Of a DNA stretch of 64,000 nt, positions 36,512 to 49,239 are shown piece after piece. The position numbers and the translations under genes were made by a program. This DNA comes from Scortum barcoo (lineage: Eukaryota; Chordata; Actinopteri; Centrarchiformes; Terapontidae): assembly GCA_023238725.1 (NCBI GenBank), contig CM041550.1, positions 2,364,544 to 2,428,543 on the forward strand. Direction: 5' to 3'. A model generated the notes under the pieces. That model had not been told where the DNA came from. It worked only from the letters and a program-made list of their open reading frames with translations, and did no database searches. Position 1 is the first letter of the stretch, and the number at the start of each line of letters is the position of its first letter.

Positions 36512-36538
36512 CCGGCTCCACCGGCTCCACCGGCTCCG
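36512..36538. repeat. Three tandem copies of a 9-bp GC-rich unit
   Basis: CCGGCTCCA repeated three times (third copy CCGGCTCCG) inside the CpG island. Confidence 0.9.
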
Positions 36539-36845
36539 GTCGGCACGCTGCTGCGCTCACGGAGCAGGGACAGCCCGGGCGGACCCAGCGCACACCGGCT
36601 CGGGTTTCAGTCCTGATCCAGGACGGTCCCGGAGCAGCTGCGGGTCTGAGCGCGGAGCGAGCCGCGGTGCGCTCCCGGTCCTCCTGACGCGCTTGTCGCG
36701 GGGTTCGGAGCGCGTCTGTGCGGGCTGCGAGGCTCCTCTCTCCAGCCGTCGCTCGGTGTGTGTGTGTGTGTTTTTCCGCTCAGCTCCACGGAGCTTCCAG
36801 AAAAGCAGGCTCCTCCTACAGGGGGGTTATGAAACTGCCCCGCCG

Positions 36846-36917
36846 TCCTCCATGTTGGCTCCGAGCCTGCAGGCCTCCATGCGCAGTCCTGGGGAGGCTG
36901 AGCGCCAACATGGAGGA
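36846..36917. other. 14-bp inverted repeat in the cask CpG island
   Basis: TCCTCCATGTTGGC at 36846-36859 is the exact reverse complement of GCCAACATGGAGGA at 36904-36917, with a 44-bp spacer. Each arm carries a CAACATGGAGG word that is close to, but not identical with, the YY1 core. It could be a pair of facing factor sites or a cruciform. Confidence 0.85.
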
Positions 36918-38531
36918 GCGGCGGCGCCATGAAGGCTCCTCTCAGCCCGCAGTTTCCTCCCAGTTCTTCAATGGAGAGCCAAGAAGAGAAGTTCCCACCC
37001 GGAAACAAGGAGGAGTGTGAAAGAAGGATGTCCACAGAAGTTTTATTCTGCGAAAACAAAACGATATTAATTCAGATTTAAGAAAGGATCCACCAACTAG
37101 TCATCACACAAAATTCATCTGCAGCTGTTCTGATAATGCATCAGCCCAAAGTGCACGTTTATTTCTCTTTTATAAAACTGTAAACTGAATATATTTGGCT
37201 TTTTGTTGAATAAAAAGACTCTTTAAAAGACATTTAAAGAATTCTCAATGTTTAAAATGGCAAAAAAAAGTAAAACAGTATCCTGCATGTTCCCAAATCT
37301 GACAAACTGATCCTTTATTATTAAAACAGCAAGCAGGTTATTAGATAGTGAAAATAATCTTTAGTTACAGCCATGAACAGGGTTTTAAAAAGGCTGGTCC
37401 CCATTTGACTCTGTCCCTCTGAGAGGTGTAAAGACTCAGTGATCTTTATTCATAATCCAAAAATCATTTCACACACAAAAGAAAACCTCTCACCCTCTTT
37501 CACACACCACGAGTCTGCTTAAACAACCTGTTTGAGAACACGGCTGATAAGAGTAAGTTTTTCTCTGCACTGCTGTTTCCAGATCTGCGTCTTTCACCTC
37601 ATTTTTGGACAAAGAAAAGAAATGATGGATGAAATAAAGCTGCAGAAGCTTCACTAAATGTGCTCAAACTCAGGCTGAGGTCAAAGCAAATGTTCATGCT
37701 TATTTTTTTCCAGAATGCACCGTCACCTTCAACGAACTGTTTTATCTCATAAACCACATGCAGCCTCACATTTACGCTGTCATGCTGCTTTGTAACGTGG
37801 ATCTTCTATTCAGCTGGTTTGTGGTCGTTGACACAGACGAGTGTCGCCCTGATAACCGACCCAGAGTTGTAAAATCTCTCTTCATAGTTCTGTTTGGTCT
37901 TTGCGTGTCTGATAAATCTTCACACTGCAGGAAACACCTCCACTGTGCAGCTCCTTCTCATTCAGATCATCTCAAGTGAGGTATTTTATGAAAACTGGAT
38001 GGATGGAGGCCCTGTGGGTGAGGGGAAAAAATCCAGCACAGACACATCCTTTTTTAAAAATGGAGACCAAAACACGTCCTGACTCTGACAGTGTAAATAT
38101 CTCCAATTACTTCAACACTTCCTCATGAAAAAACACAAACATAAGCAACATGAGTGACTTTATAAAGCAACAGCAGAGTTAAAGAGTGAGTGTCGACATG
38201 TGAGCATACAGACATACAGACATGCAGACTGCCTGTTCATATTTTGTGGGCTCTGGTGGGCTAAATACGTTGCCAGCTGATTGCCTAATTAATGCCGAGT
38301 GAATAATTAAGCAGAGTTAGTAAACCCAAGATGATGAGCTTGTGTAGCACAAAAAAATAAATAATCTTTTATTTGGAGCGTCAAATTTGAGCTACTGCTG
38401 ACGGCGTGCACGCGTGAAGACGTGGGGGGTGTTTGGGAGGTGATGGGCAGTTTGGCTCAGGAGGAAGAGAAATCAGGACATCAGAGGAAATCTTATCTCG
38501 AAACAACACTCCCTTCTAGACTCAGCCGGTG

Positions 38532-38552
38532 GTGTGTGTGTGTGTGTGTGTT
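38532..38552. repeat. (GT)10 microsatellite
   Basis: Uninterrupted GT tract. Confidence 0.95.
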
Positions 38553-38724
38553 TACCAGATGTTCTTAGTCCCCGATCCCCAGTCAGGAATCACAAAAAGG
38601 GCTGATGTACAGATTGGTTATTCACACACACTGTGCAGGTGTGGCATGCAGAGAGGCTGCTCAACATTTTCATCAGAGCACTTTGCACTCAATGACCTGA
38701 CAATATTATCCAAAATACTCCAGA

Positions 38725-39300
38725 TTTAACATTCAACATTCAAGATTCTAGACTTTATTGTCATTTTCTCAACAATCACATCAAGTAGTCGTTGGCAATG
38801 AAATTCTTTGGGTCCCTAAAAAATGCTCAAAAATATTTAAAAAGAAAACCACATAAGCAAAAAAATAGAATACAGATAATACTGTTGGCGGTATGTGTGC
38901 AAATTTAACAAAAAAATAGTGTTGATATGGTGAAATTTAAGAGGCCAATTAGCAAGTAGGTTGATATGATGGTGCAAAGAATATAAATATAATAAGTAGA
39001 AAAGATTATAAAAATATAAAAGCAAGAACTTCAGGTTGGAGTGTAAATGAAATAAAAAAGACATTATAAAGTAGACAGCAGTATAAAAATATAAAAAATA
39101 ATAAAATACAATACAGACAATATGTGCAATATGAGTTATTTAAATGAAATAACTGTATAGCTTGTGCAGGAGTGTTGTTTACCATGGATCACATTACTGA
39201 AGTGGTACTGCAGCATTTACATGCAGTTGGGAGTCACATTAAGATATTAACTCAAGCAGGCTGAGGTCTCTTTATGTGCAGCCATACAAACGCAGGATGT
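38725..39300 (-). mobile_element. Degenerate retroelement-like fragment, minus orientation
   Basis: Starts with CATTCAAGATTCTAGACTTT and ATTGTCATTTTC, then GGCAATGAAATTCTTTGGGT. Reversed, this is the AATAAAGTCTTGAATCTTG-type tail of a common fish element. A long A-rich stretch with repeated AAAATATAAAA follows, then ACAATATGTGCAATATGAG and CTTGTGCAGGAGTGTTGTTT, words that I associate with the same family. No coding frame survives. Confidence 0.6.
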
Positions 39301-41544
39301 TCGCTGTGATGCAGCTGAGTTGCGTCTTTCTTCAGCGTTCACGTCCTTCAAGCTCCACAGTTTGTGACGCAGTCCTTCTGTTACAGATTCAGGTCGAGGC
39401 GAGAAAACCTTGAAGGTTTTTCATCCGTTTTTCACAGACTTTAACAGTTTTCACAGGCTGAAGGCTTCAACACAGTTCTGCAGGCTGCACGCAGGTTAAA
39501 GTGCACAAGAGTCATTAAAGCTCTTTGTTAAACAGTGAACGAATGTTGAGAGAAACGTTCACGTGTTTTTTTATTTCTGTTTTAACCTGCCTTCCAACAG
39601 AAGTTAGATAAACCAATCAGATTCCCTCATACTAATGTCCTTTTACTTTCACATTAAGATGCTTTTTTAAGGTTTTATCATAAATGTATAAGTGCTGAGA
39701 GGCCGTAATGCAGCTGAGGAATTATGTTTCTACTCCACTAATTTGTATTCTTAATTATCATGTGTCTGGAAATGTAATTGCTGCCTTGATTATGTTCACA
39801 AGCTGCATGTTTTTTTTCTCAGAAGTGAAGCAGCACATTTTTGTACAGCGCATGAATGTATGAAGTCAGGGTGACAACAGAAACTGAAGTTTTCATCTCG
39901 AGTCCTTTGTGAGCTTTGATTTGGCAACAGAAGCGCTCAGGTTCAGGTTAGTGAAAGATTGTGGTGTCAGTTAAACGTTAACAAAGTGCCTCGAGCTGCT
40001 GCAGACTTTTCTGTTTTAAAAGCAGACCACAGACTTTCTCCGACCACCACCAAGAGCTGTGAGCGCAGAAAAGTTTCATAAGGCTTTTGTTGTCATGAGC
40101 TTATATTTAATGCAGATATTGTAGGAAAACAAGTGAAAAACATTACAGAATATTTTACTGAGGCGTTTAATATCAACATTTTTGGATGTGCTAAATGATA
40201 AATACTATAATCTGGGTTTCCTTTGACACATACTTATATGAAAATTGGAAATGTGCTTTTATTACACACAGTGTTGAACCAGCAGTGTTTCTCTTGTTTG
40301 ATCCACTTTATCCACCTTGTTGGTCGCTTATTGTCTCTGCAGGAAACTGATGTGGCTTAAGTCCTATGGTGTAATTCATTCTGGTTAGAGGTAATCTGTT
40401 CATTTGTGTGTGAAAGACTGCATATTTGTGCAGTTAATGTGAAAATATCGGCTGTCATTATGATGCACAAACAAAAGTGTCTTTGGTATTTGGCAGCCTG
40501 ATCAAAGGAGAAACCTCGAGCATGTAGAGACACTCACCTGTGCTCTTCAGAAAAACATGTCAGCTCCTTTTTATGACATAATTACACACATTATCTACAT
40601 TATTTCACTCTGTCGCTTCACTTACAAGAGTTAACATGTCTGTGGTTACCATATGAGCTACAGGTGTGTAACCGTACAACAGAAGTGGTGAGTCAAGTTG
40701 TGAGATGAGAAGAAACTGTGGAGGAAATCTGACGTCTCATCGGCTCTTCAAAGTGTCGAGAGTTTGAGTGACGGTAAATATGAAGAATTCAGCGAGAGTG
40801 ATCCCTTTGAAGTAGGAGGAAGATGATCACAGACGGCGTTCGGCATCCCTGTGATCTGGTGGAAGTCATCAGCTACCCCGGAGCGTCTGCTGAGGGGCGA
40901 CACGAGCTCATTCAACTCTGACATTCTGTTTTCTTTCACTTCCAGATCTCCTCCCGTCCTTGTTCTTACTGTGTTTGAGTTTAACATTACAATAAAAATA
41001 GTCATTTTAATGAAACACTTTATGCCTCACAACACTGTTAAATGAATAGAAATAATGGAAGTTGTGGCTCCATTGATACACTTTATTTTTTGCACATTAA
41101 ATTATTATCTGTTGCTTAATTTCTACCTGACTGTGTTATTATTGATGGGTGGTGGAGACTGGAGAAAATGCGTCAGCCTTCACTCTTTCAGTTTATTATG
41201 AGTGAAGGCCACAGAAAGTTTGTCCTTTCACGTTATTTGTCCTTTAAAAAAAAAAAAAGTCCAGCAGCAGCAGCAGCACAATATCAAATTACTTTTCATA
41301 GGTTATCGCTAATGCAAAAATAAAGTCACTGTGAAAGAAGCCATTCTTCAAAATGAATAAGGTCATATTTTAGTAAAGGTCTCTGTACTTTTAGAAAAAC
41401 CAGCGTTTTGTTGATTTGTTTTTTGGGGACTTTGGGTCAACAGAACAAGCTGTAAACAACAGTGACGTGTAACCTTAAAGGGCTGATACGGAGGACATTT
41501 TTGCAAACAGTTTTCTAATTAATCAGACTAGGAGCAACGTTAGC

Positions 41545-41790
41545 ATTCACTGGGAGTCGTGTTTCCTGCCACCAGATGAATTTAAGTCCAATATTCACTG
41601 TGTGGTTTTGTGTTGATGCAGCTCTTTAAGGGAAATCTCTGTCTCTTTAGCTGCTAAACGCTCCACAATGTTCACCAGCTGCTCTCTAACTCAGTCAGTC
41701 TGCTGTTTGCTGCTGAGCAGGTCGCGTACGAAGGCTTCACCGGAGCGTTTCTGCTGAAAACAGCTGCACGCTCTGGCTGGAAATGGTTGA
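41545..41790 (+). repeat. Dispersed repeat, TTTAGCTGCTAAACGCTCC family, copy 2
   Basis: Plus-orientation partner of the copy at 31517-31765. The best-matching core is 41629-41720 (AGGGAAATCTCTGTCTCTTT onwards), and similarity fades towards GCTGGAAA near 41780. Non-coding. Confidence 0.8.
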
Positions 41791-43667
41791 TGGGAGCAGC
41801 GAGACTGAGCCAAAACAGTGAAGCTATGGACCATAAATGAGCTGAAAGACAATAAAACGCTCTGCAGACCTGAAGGAAACTATCCCCGCCTGACCCCGCT
41901 CACATTACACAGTCATTTCAACCGCTGCTGTGAAAATATAGATTAGTACACTTTGAATACACGATGTGAAATAACATTTTGAAACAGAGCTTTACCCCTG
42001 AACACATGCTAACACATCACTTATGCACCATCAGTTTCCTCGCTTTGAAAAAAATGAATGTATTTGCTCTGCATTAAACAGCTCAGCGCCGAATGTTTCT
42101 GATGTGTGATTCAGTCTGTCCGACCCCGAGAAGCACACTGGTGCACATCAGAGAGGCAGATCATGACAGTGTTGCTTAATGATATCCTCTGCTGGTTTTG
42201 GTTTTTGGAGTATTAAGTCTCGCCCCTGGCTGAGTCTAAAGCAAAGCTTGTTCCATTTTTCAAGAGCAGAGCAAACTGAACTTGCCCACTAGGAGGCTTT
42301 AGGAAAAGTGTTGCCGGTAGAATGCATCATCCTTTTTGCTGCAGGAATCCATTTAGAAGCTGTTTGTGTCTTTCCTGTAAAGCTCTGACTCTGCCCTACA
42401 GTCTAGACGGGAAAAACAGCACAAATATTTTTTATCTCGGCCCAGTTTTGAGGATTTTGTGCAGATTGTGTTTGTTCACCCCCTCGGTTACGACGTGCAG
42501 AGTCCTACATAAGAGAAGACCGCTCGGTGCTTCCTCTCAGCTCAGGCAAATGTCAACCAGTGTTATTCTTTCACCGACCCCAAAGCCTGTCAATTGTTAT
42601 CAGCAAGTCAATTTTCTTCAACATAGTTGGGACTAATTGTGTTCCATCTTGTCCCTGGGGTGAACAAAAAACACACAGACAGTGCTCATTATAAAGCTGC
42701 CAGGTTCAGCGAAGAAAAGACCTGTCCTGATGCTGACTAGTAGCTCCTCTAACGTTATTAACAAAGCAGAAATCAATGCTGGTTAACATGGGCTGGATCA
42801 ATGGACTTCACAGCCCAAAGGATGGATGAATAATTTGGTTACCGACGGCGCTGACACGATGAATAATGTTCCCTTATTCAGCATTCAGAGCAGCACACAA
42901 ACATCTAATAAAGGGTTTATAACTCACTATAATGTAGTTTTAAATGGATGAACGTGTTAATTAAAGTCTTTGTTAACAGCTATAACATCTCCTGTGAGCA
43001 GAGGCTGCTGTTTAAATAGATAATGAATGACAGTATTTCATATAAAATATGTCTTCATGGGAGAAATTAGAATTGCTGACAAATTCACTGACACTTAAAA
43101 TGCCTTTTAATCTGTGTATAACTACATTACAGTGTGTTGTAATACATTTATTGAATCATTATACTGCTTATAAATGCTAAATTGGGGGAAATTATAGTAC
43201 CATTAAATGAAAGTCAATGTGTGTCTGCATGTATTTATACTTGTGTGTGAGAAAGACAAAGAGGAAGCTCATCTGTCTGGCTGACTGCAGCAGAGGTGCT
43301 GTCTGCAGAGCGCTTATCAGGGACACGGTGAGCAGTGAGGAGGAGGAGGAGGAGGAGATGGGGTGAGGCGGAGGTATGAGATGAATGGCAAACGGCGTGT
43401 CTGAGTTTAGAGAAGCTGCTTCTTTAGGATACAGGAGTACACGAGGGAAAAAAAAATTCTCCTGCTGCCCCGAGTGTGTACATGTCCGATGATGTTGTCG
43501 CACAAGTTGAAGGCTTGAAGATCCACATGTTGGTTTTGTGTAGTTTTTTTTTTAGTCTTTCCTCTGCTCTCTGCCATCCTTTTCCATCTTTTCCAGCTCT
43601 TGACTCTGCAGCCTGAGGCCGAAACGAACATGTTGTTTGACTTGGAAGCGACAGTCTTTGCTCCTAT

Positions 43668-43860
43668 ACAAGTCCAGTCATTTTTATTATACCACAAATC
43701 ACAGTTTGCCTCAAAGGACTTTACAGTCTGTACAATATACGACAGACACCCTCTGTACTTAGACCCTCGACTTGGATGAGGAAAAACATCAGGAAGAGCA
43801 AATAAGGACGGATCCCTCTGTCAGGACGGACAGACAGCCAGTGTTTCCTGAAGCTCTTGA
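43668..43860 (-). mobile_element. Retroelement-like 3' end, GAGAGGGATCCCTC family, inverted copy
   Basis: Contains ACAAATCACAGTTTGCCTC, then ACACCCTCTGTACTTAGACC with CTCGACTTGGATGAGG, then GGATCCCTCTGTC. This is the reverse complement of the order seen at 28600-28850. It retains the GCCTC/ACAAATCACA end that is less clear in the other copy. Confidence 0.75.
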
Positions 43861-44554
43861 TTTCCTCAAAGGGTTGGTAGTTGGCTAAACTAAACCTAGT
43901 TACCCCTACATGTCCTGCAGCAGAGTAAATCTGATCTCTTGTTGCTTCTCACGGAGATGCAGAAAGAGGACATAAACCAGGACCTGTAGGGGTCAGACGA
44001 GTAATCTGAATCATTTATTACTGTGATAAATAATTAATACGCTTACATCAAGTATCACTGTTTTTTTATTTAATGTACAAACGCTGTAACCTGAGATTTT
44101 TCCACTTTTCTACTGCACCTTTCTAAAATGTCGTTGCTTCGTGTCTCCTACAGAGGGCGCAACTCAAAATGAGAAGAGCAGTTAACTAGTTTCATTAAAC
44201 ACACAGCATCGTGGAGACGGTGGAGAAGAAGTCTTCGTTAAAGACAAAAGTCTGGGAGCACTTTTATTTCCAAGACTATGTTTCTGTTTCTGGTAAGCTG
44301 GAAAAGAAATCACAAAAGAGCAAAATATTCTGCAATCAATCATCTGATCCAGTTCGTCCATATGTACGCTGGTGCTGCACAAAAAGCCTAATTTAGGTTG
44401 CTTTAATTTACCTTGGATCAAATATAATTTGCAGATATCATAATGTAATGTATTAGTAATCACCTGAATCACCATTATTGATCAAACGTTGTGATTGTAT
44501 CCTGAGTACGTCTGCAATTCTCTCCTTTCATGTTTTGTGTGTTTTTGGCCTGGA

Positions 44555-44576
44555 TGTGTGTGTGTGTGTGTGTGTG
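44555..44576. repeat. (TG)11 microsatellite
   Basis: Uninterrupted TG tract. Confidence 0.95.
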
Positions 44577-47500
44577 CCCTCATGTTGGTGAATCTATATT
44601 TGACTTCACTCTCTCTCTCTCAGTGCTCTTAAAAACCAAATGACTTCTATTAAATTTTCTCTGCATTGGTGTGTTTCTGAGTGTGTTGGTGCGCCGCACA
44701 GCTCTCTCAAAATGAATATCTTTTGCTGTTTGCTCAATTTCGTCTGCCCCGCGGTACTCTGTCCCCAGACAGGTGAGTTGAAAGACACGCCGAAGGAATG
44801 TAATGGACACTTTTTTAATGGATTGTTGCTCCGTGGCAGAGAGGAAGGAGGGGAAAACACAATTACTCACTCTGTGTTCCTCCATGAAGACAGACGTCTG
44901 AGGATATGCAGGGTTCAGAGCTCGGTTATCATCCTGTTGTTTTTGTACAGTTTTTATCGGGAGCACGTCAGAGTTATTAGTTTAAATAGTGTTTGTATTA
45001 TTCTTTCTTTTGCAGTAATGATGCATGAGAGAGATATGTCATCTTTCACAGCTATCAGTCGCACAGTGATGCAGACTTTCTAAAGGTCACATATTAAAGA
45101 GTCGTAAGTCAAAAACTCGACATAAAATATGATCCATATATTTGTTTCTAAAACAGCTATATCACGGAAACTACCACACTGTATTTAGTTAGCTTTTTTA
45201 TATTTTAGCTTTTATTAGCTTTTTTTACATTTACTTATATTCATTTTAGTGGTATGATTCATATTTTAGATCTATATTTTATTTTATCACTCTGGTACTA
45301 TTATTTATTTTTAGTTTTATATATATATTTTTTCTTGAGTGGATTTTTGTAAATATTTTTGAGCCTCATTTTTAGGGAGCTTGAGATTTAAGAATTTCAT
45401 CACCAACAATTGTGTGTTCTTGAAATCTTCTTGGAAATTTATACTTTTGGAAGTAAAAACTTTAACTTTTTCCTGAAGCCTTTTACATGATTTTCACATG
45501 TTTAAACCCCCAAAACACACCTGAACAGTACACCAAATTAAAGGCTTCATATAATCACTCATAACTCATTAACTCTCTTTTCAGGTATTGCAGCTGTAAA
45601 TCCAGAAGTTTGGTGGAAGTAAAGGCAAAATAAAACATAATCAAACAGTTTGATAACTTAAAATCCACAAACTCTGGTGTTCATCTTACAGTCATCCCAT
45701 CTTCACGTTGATGTAAGATGCTCTTTTAACTTTGGGTTTGAGGCCGCTGGCTTGCTGGCTCCATCACCATGGCAGCACAGCTTATCGGCTTCACGGTCAC
45801 ATTGTTTGTGGCGTCTGCTAAAAATATGTTCATTTTAAAAGCTGCATTTACAAAAGCTGATATGAGTAAAAACATTTATTTGAGTTGAGTTTTATTCCAT
45901 TTTATGCATGAACTAATTTAATTCATTCAGCTCATATTTACACTGGGTGGTCCAAAGAGAGCAGTTCACTCTCTTTGTGTGGGTGTCCTGAGCAAATATC
46001 CAAAAGTTAAATAAAACATAAATACAAGATTGCCAATGACAGTTAAGGGTAAGACTGAGAAAACCTGAGGGAAGAAGGGACATCAAACAAGCATTTAATA
46101 AAATCTGAAACACAACAATATGAGATAAAGTCCAAAGGTGAACTTGAAATCAGCTTTAAATTCTGCTGCAGTTTATTGAACCTGAATGGAGAAAAACATT
46201 TTTACACAGCGTTTTTTTGATTTTTGTAACCTCGACAATGAGACACTCCTCAAAGAGCTCAGAGAAGTCATCTCCTGATTAGAGTCTCACAAAACATCCA
46301 GTGTAGAGGGTGTAAATAATGTCATCAGAGTCCAGTTCTGATTATGACTGATATAAGAGAGAAACTTTTGTGTTTGTGCATAAAGCTTTAGTTTTAGTTT
46401 TTCATGAGCTCCTCAACATCTGATTTGAAAGATAAAACAGCATCTAATGGATCTCCACAGCCGGACTGGAGAATGGTGGTATCGGCACATTGACTCATGG
46501 TTACCTCATACATGGATCAGTGATGTAAGTTTGTTGACAGTCTGAGATTTTCTGTTCCTTGAAGCAGAAGCTGAAATTTCATGCATGAATGTTTACTGGA
46601 CTTGTTGCCTGAGCAGCATCTCTTAAATGTCAAATCTGCAAGTTAGACAGGCTTAGTCAGATTTGGGTGGATTATGAAGACCAGGCCTCTTTGAAACTTC
46701 CTGGATCCATGAACATTTTTCATGAGGAGGTCATAACAGGACTAATGTTTTGAAGACCTGAAGAAATGAGAAAAATCCCTCCACAAACGCTTTGAAAATT
46801 CAGGTTGACTTGAGGAGAAGCCTGATTGAATCTTGCATTAAATCTCTTTTCAGCAGAGCAGCACATACACACACACTCTGTGGACTGCAGAGGGCTTTTC
46901 ATCTGTGACAATATTCCTGTTCGCTCTCTCTGTAATACTGAGACTCTTGGCCAAATTGCAACATGCTCTGTCTGCTATCTGGTGCACTTTGTGCTGAAAG
47001 ATTTCTTAATACAGAACCATTATTGTGTTTCCTGGCAACACAAGTCAACACAATCACAGAGAGGTTTCATGGAATCTGGTGCAAAACATTTCTGTTTGCA
47101 CTTAAAGTCACCAGAATTTCTCCAAAACCTCATTTAATGTTTCTAATGTTTCATTCTCATTTAATGAATAGTGTTTCTTTAACAACAATGCTGCTGCAGA
47201 TTTTAGGAGACTGAACTCAACAATATTAAAGCTGCACAAAAAAAAACAGTATCTCTGGTTGAGTTTGGTATAAGGTGAAAATGTTCTGAGCACTAATATA
47301 TTCATTCATAGGGTGATTTATTTACAACACACAGGCTTTTTCCATTACAACGGTGCAACCTGACAAAGCTCTGTTCACTTGTGGAGACTGGAGAGCATCT
47401 TCAGTGAGCTTCACCCTCCACCTTACAGCCTCTCCACTTTCTCACCTCCACTGCTGAGTTGAAGCAGATTTTCATGACAGTTTGTGGGTTAATTAAGAAC

Positions 47501-49239
47501 TGAGTGATGAAACGAAGCAGACACCTTTAGTCATTAAATGTGGTGAAACAGATGTGTCCCTCTCTCCATTAGCTGAGTAATTGATAACTAAAAGAAGACA
47601 AAGGCTGCACCGTCACTGAGGCTGGTCTGAAAACCCCACCCGACATGTGATGTACTAATGAATCGTGCTGCGCTACAACATCGTGAAAAGTGGCTCCCTG
47701 CAGTTAAAGTGCACCCTATGACGGCCGTGAGGCAGGGATCCTTCAGAGCAGAGCTGCAGGGGGCAAAATGAACTCATTTCTCACTGTAGGCTTTCTGTCT
47801 GGACTTAAAACCAATATTTTATTGATTTTCCTTCAGTGCTACTGCTTGTTCTAAAATCAGATCTCATCACAGTTACAGAACTGAAAGCTATTCACTCGCC
47901 AACATTGTTAGTTTCATCAAGACTGAGCCCAACATCTTATTTTCTTTTTTCATCCTTGTTGCACCGAGTTTTGCATTTTATGAGTAAAAACTCAAGTTGG
48001 TTTGAGATCTCAACATGCTGCAGCTCAAGAAAGCACATGTAAACAGACAAAACAAATCATAGGGAGACAATACTTAGAGTTTAAAAAAGTGCAAATTAAG
48101 AAAGATGTTCATTTGTTTAATAAAACATGCACAGCTTGAGAAAACACGCTGCAAACAGACAACATGTTGAAATATGCACCGAAGCTGATGATCTATCAAT
48201 TATGCTGGAAATGAACTGATTTATATTTATTTCAGTTTCATTGATGATTTTATTTTTACTGGTCATGTCAAAAGTAGAAAACACATCTGTGAAAGGTGCT
48301 GCAGCATAAAACAAGATCTTTGTGACGTTTTCAGATGAAGAACTCAGCTTTGTTTTGCTTTGTTTTAACATAAAGCTTATACACATACACACACACAGAT
48401 AAACACAAGAGTCCACACACACTAAATCTGTCCTAATGCAGCAAGTCTGAACTAATGTTGGTTTTCATTAGAGGTTCAGTACCGTTATTAGGCACATAAA
48501 TGTGTAATGATTCATGCAGAAAACTTAATGGCAACAACGATTAAAGGCCAAACAGAGTCAAGGAGCTAAATTCAAGCAGATACCAAGAATAGAAAAAGAG
48601 AAAAAGGAGGAAGACAGAGTAGAGATTACAGACTGACAGACTGACATGGACAGACCGATAAGAGACGTTCAAAACAGAAAGAAATAAACAAGTGGGGACA
48701 TTCCTTTCATGTGGTTGGTGATAAAGTAGAATAAGTAGATAAAAGTTTGCAGGGATGAGGAGGACAGCTGGGACGTGTCCTTGTCACATCTTCGGGACTC
48801 ACCTGTGAAATGATAATGTGCCTCTGGGCAGTAATGAAGCATTTTCAGTGCGTGCAGGCCTATGGAGGTGTGAACATTGATTTATTTCTGCTGGCTTTTA
48901 AATATCTGCCTGTTTTTGCCATGAATCATTACAGCAAAGTGATCTTTTAGACATAACTAACATGGGACATTTGGCAGCAGAGCATTGTGGGTAATATGTG
49001 ACGCAGCTGTTTCCTCGTCAGACTGACATGAAGATGTAATATCATGTGTGGAAGTTAAGTAAACTCTCTCAAAGTACGAGATTCTACTAAAAAACAGGAT
49101 TTCAACATGAAGAGAACTTCTGGAGCAAGAAAATACAAAATGAATTTTAATTTTGGACTCTTGAGTTTGTGGCCGTCCATCTAAAATAATTCAAATTAAG
49201 TCTGTATTATTTTGGTATGAGCAGTGAAAGATGAAGTAT

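Larger units (their letters stand above)
35880..36960 (-). promoter_or_regulatory. cask: CpG island covering the cask promoter and 5' UTR
   Basis: A sharp rise in G+C and CpG begins near 35880 (GCCGCGCGCATTTTGG) and falls off before 37000, where AT-rich sequence resumes. The cask start codon lies inside it at 36105-36107, so transcription should start to its right, between about 36110 and 36900. No TATA box is evident, which fits a CpG-type dispersed promoter. Long open frames on both strands here (up to 207 aa) are by-products of high G+C. Internal structures include a homopurine tract (36158-36214), a 9-bp tandem repeat (36512-36538) and a 14-bp inverted repeat (36846-36917). The exact start site cannot be seen. 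Confidence 0.8.
36961..43667. other. Upstream intergenic DNA without recognised genes
   Basis: No exon of another gene is recognised. Contents: a TG tract at 38532-38552, a retroelement-like fragment at 38725-39300, a dispersed repeat at 41545-41790, a complex block at 42220-42640, and a GGA-repeat stretch at 43337-43357. The open frames at 40748-41005 (minus) and 42322-42636 (plus) have no family signature. Confidence 0.55.

Noticed and set aside
36309..36932. 207-aa plus-strand open frame in the CpG island
   Set aside because: High G+C removes stop codons on both strands here. The peptide is Pro/Arg/Ser-rich without domains and overlaps other long frames. It is best explained as promoter or 5' UTR sequence of cask on the other strand.
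40748..41005. 85-aa minus-strand frame with an in-frame Met (MSELNELVSPLSRRSG)
   Set aside because: Its composition is the most protein-like of the upstream frames, but I could not tie it to any family, and it has no obvious acceptor/donor pair. Not called without RNA or conservation.
44640..45083. 147-aa plus-strand open frame
   Set aside because: No family resemblance, a 128-aa frame on the opposite strand, and no clear splice or promoter context. Kept only as an observation.
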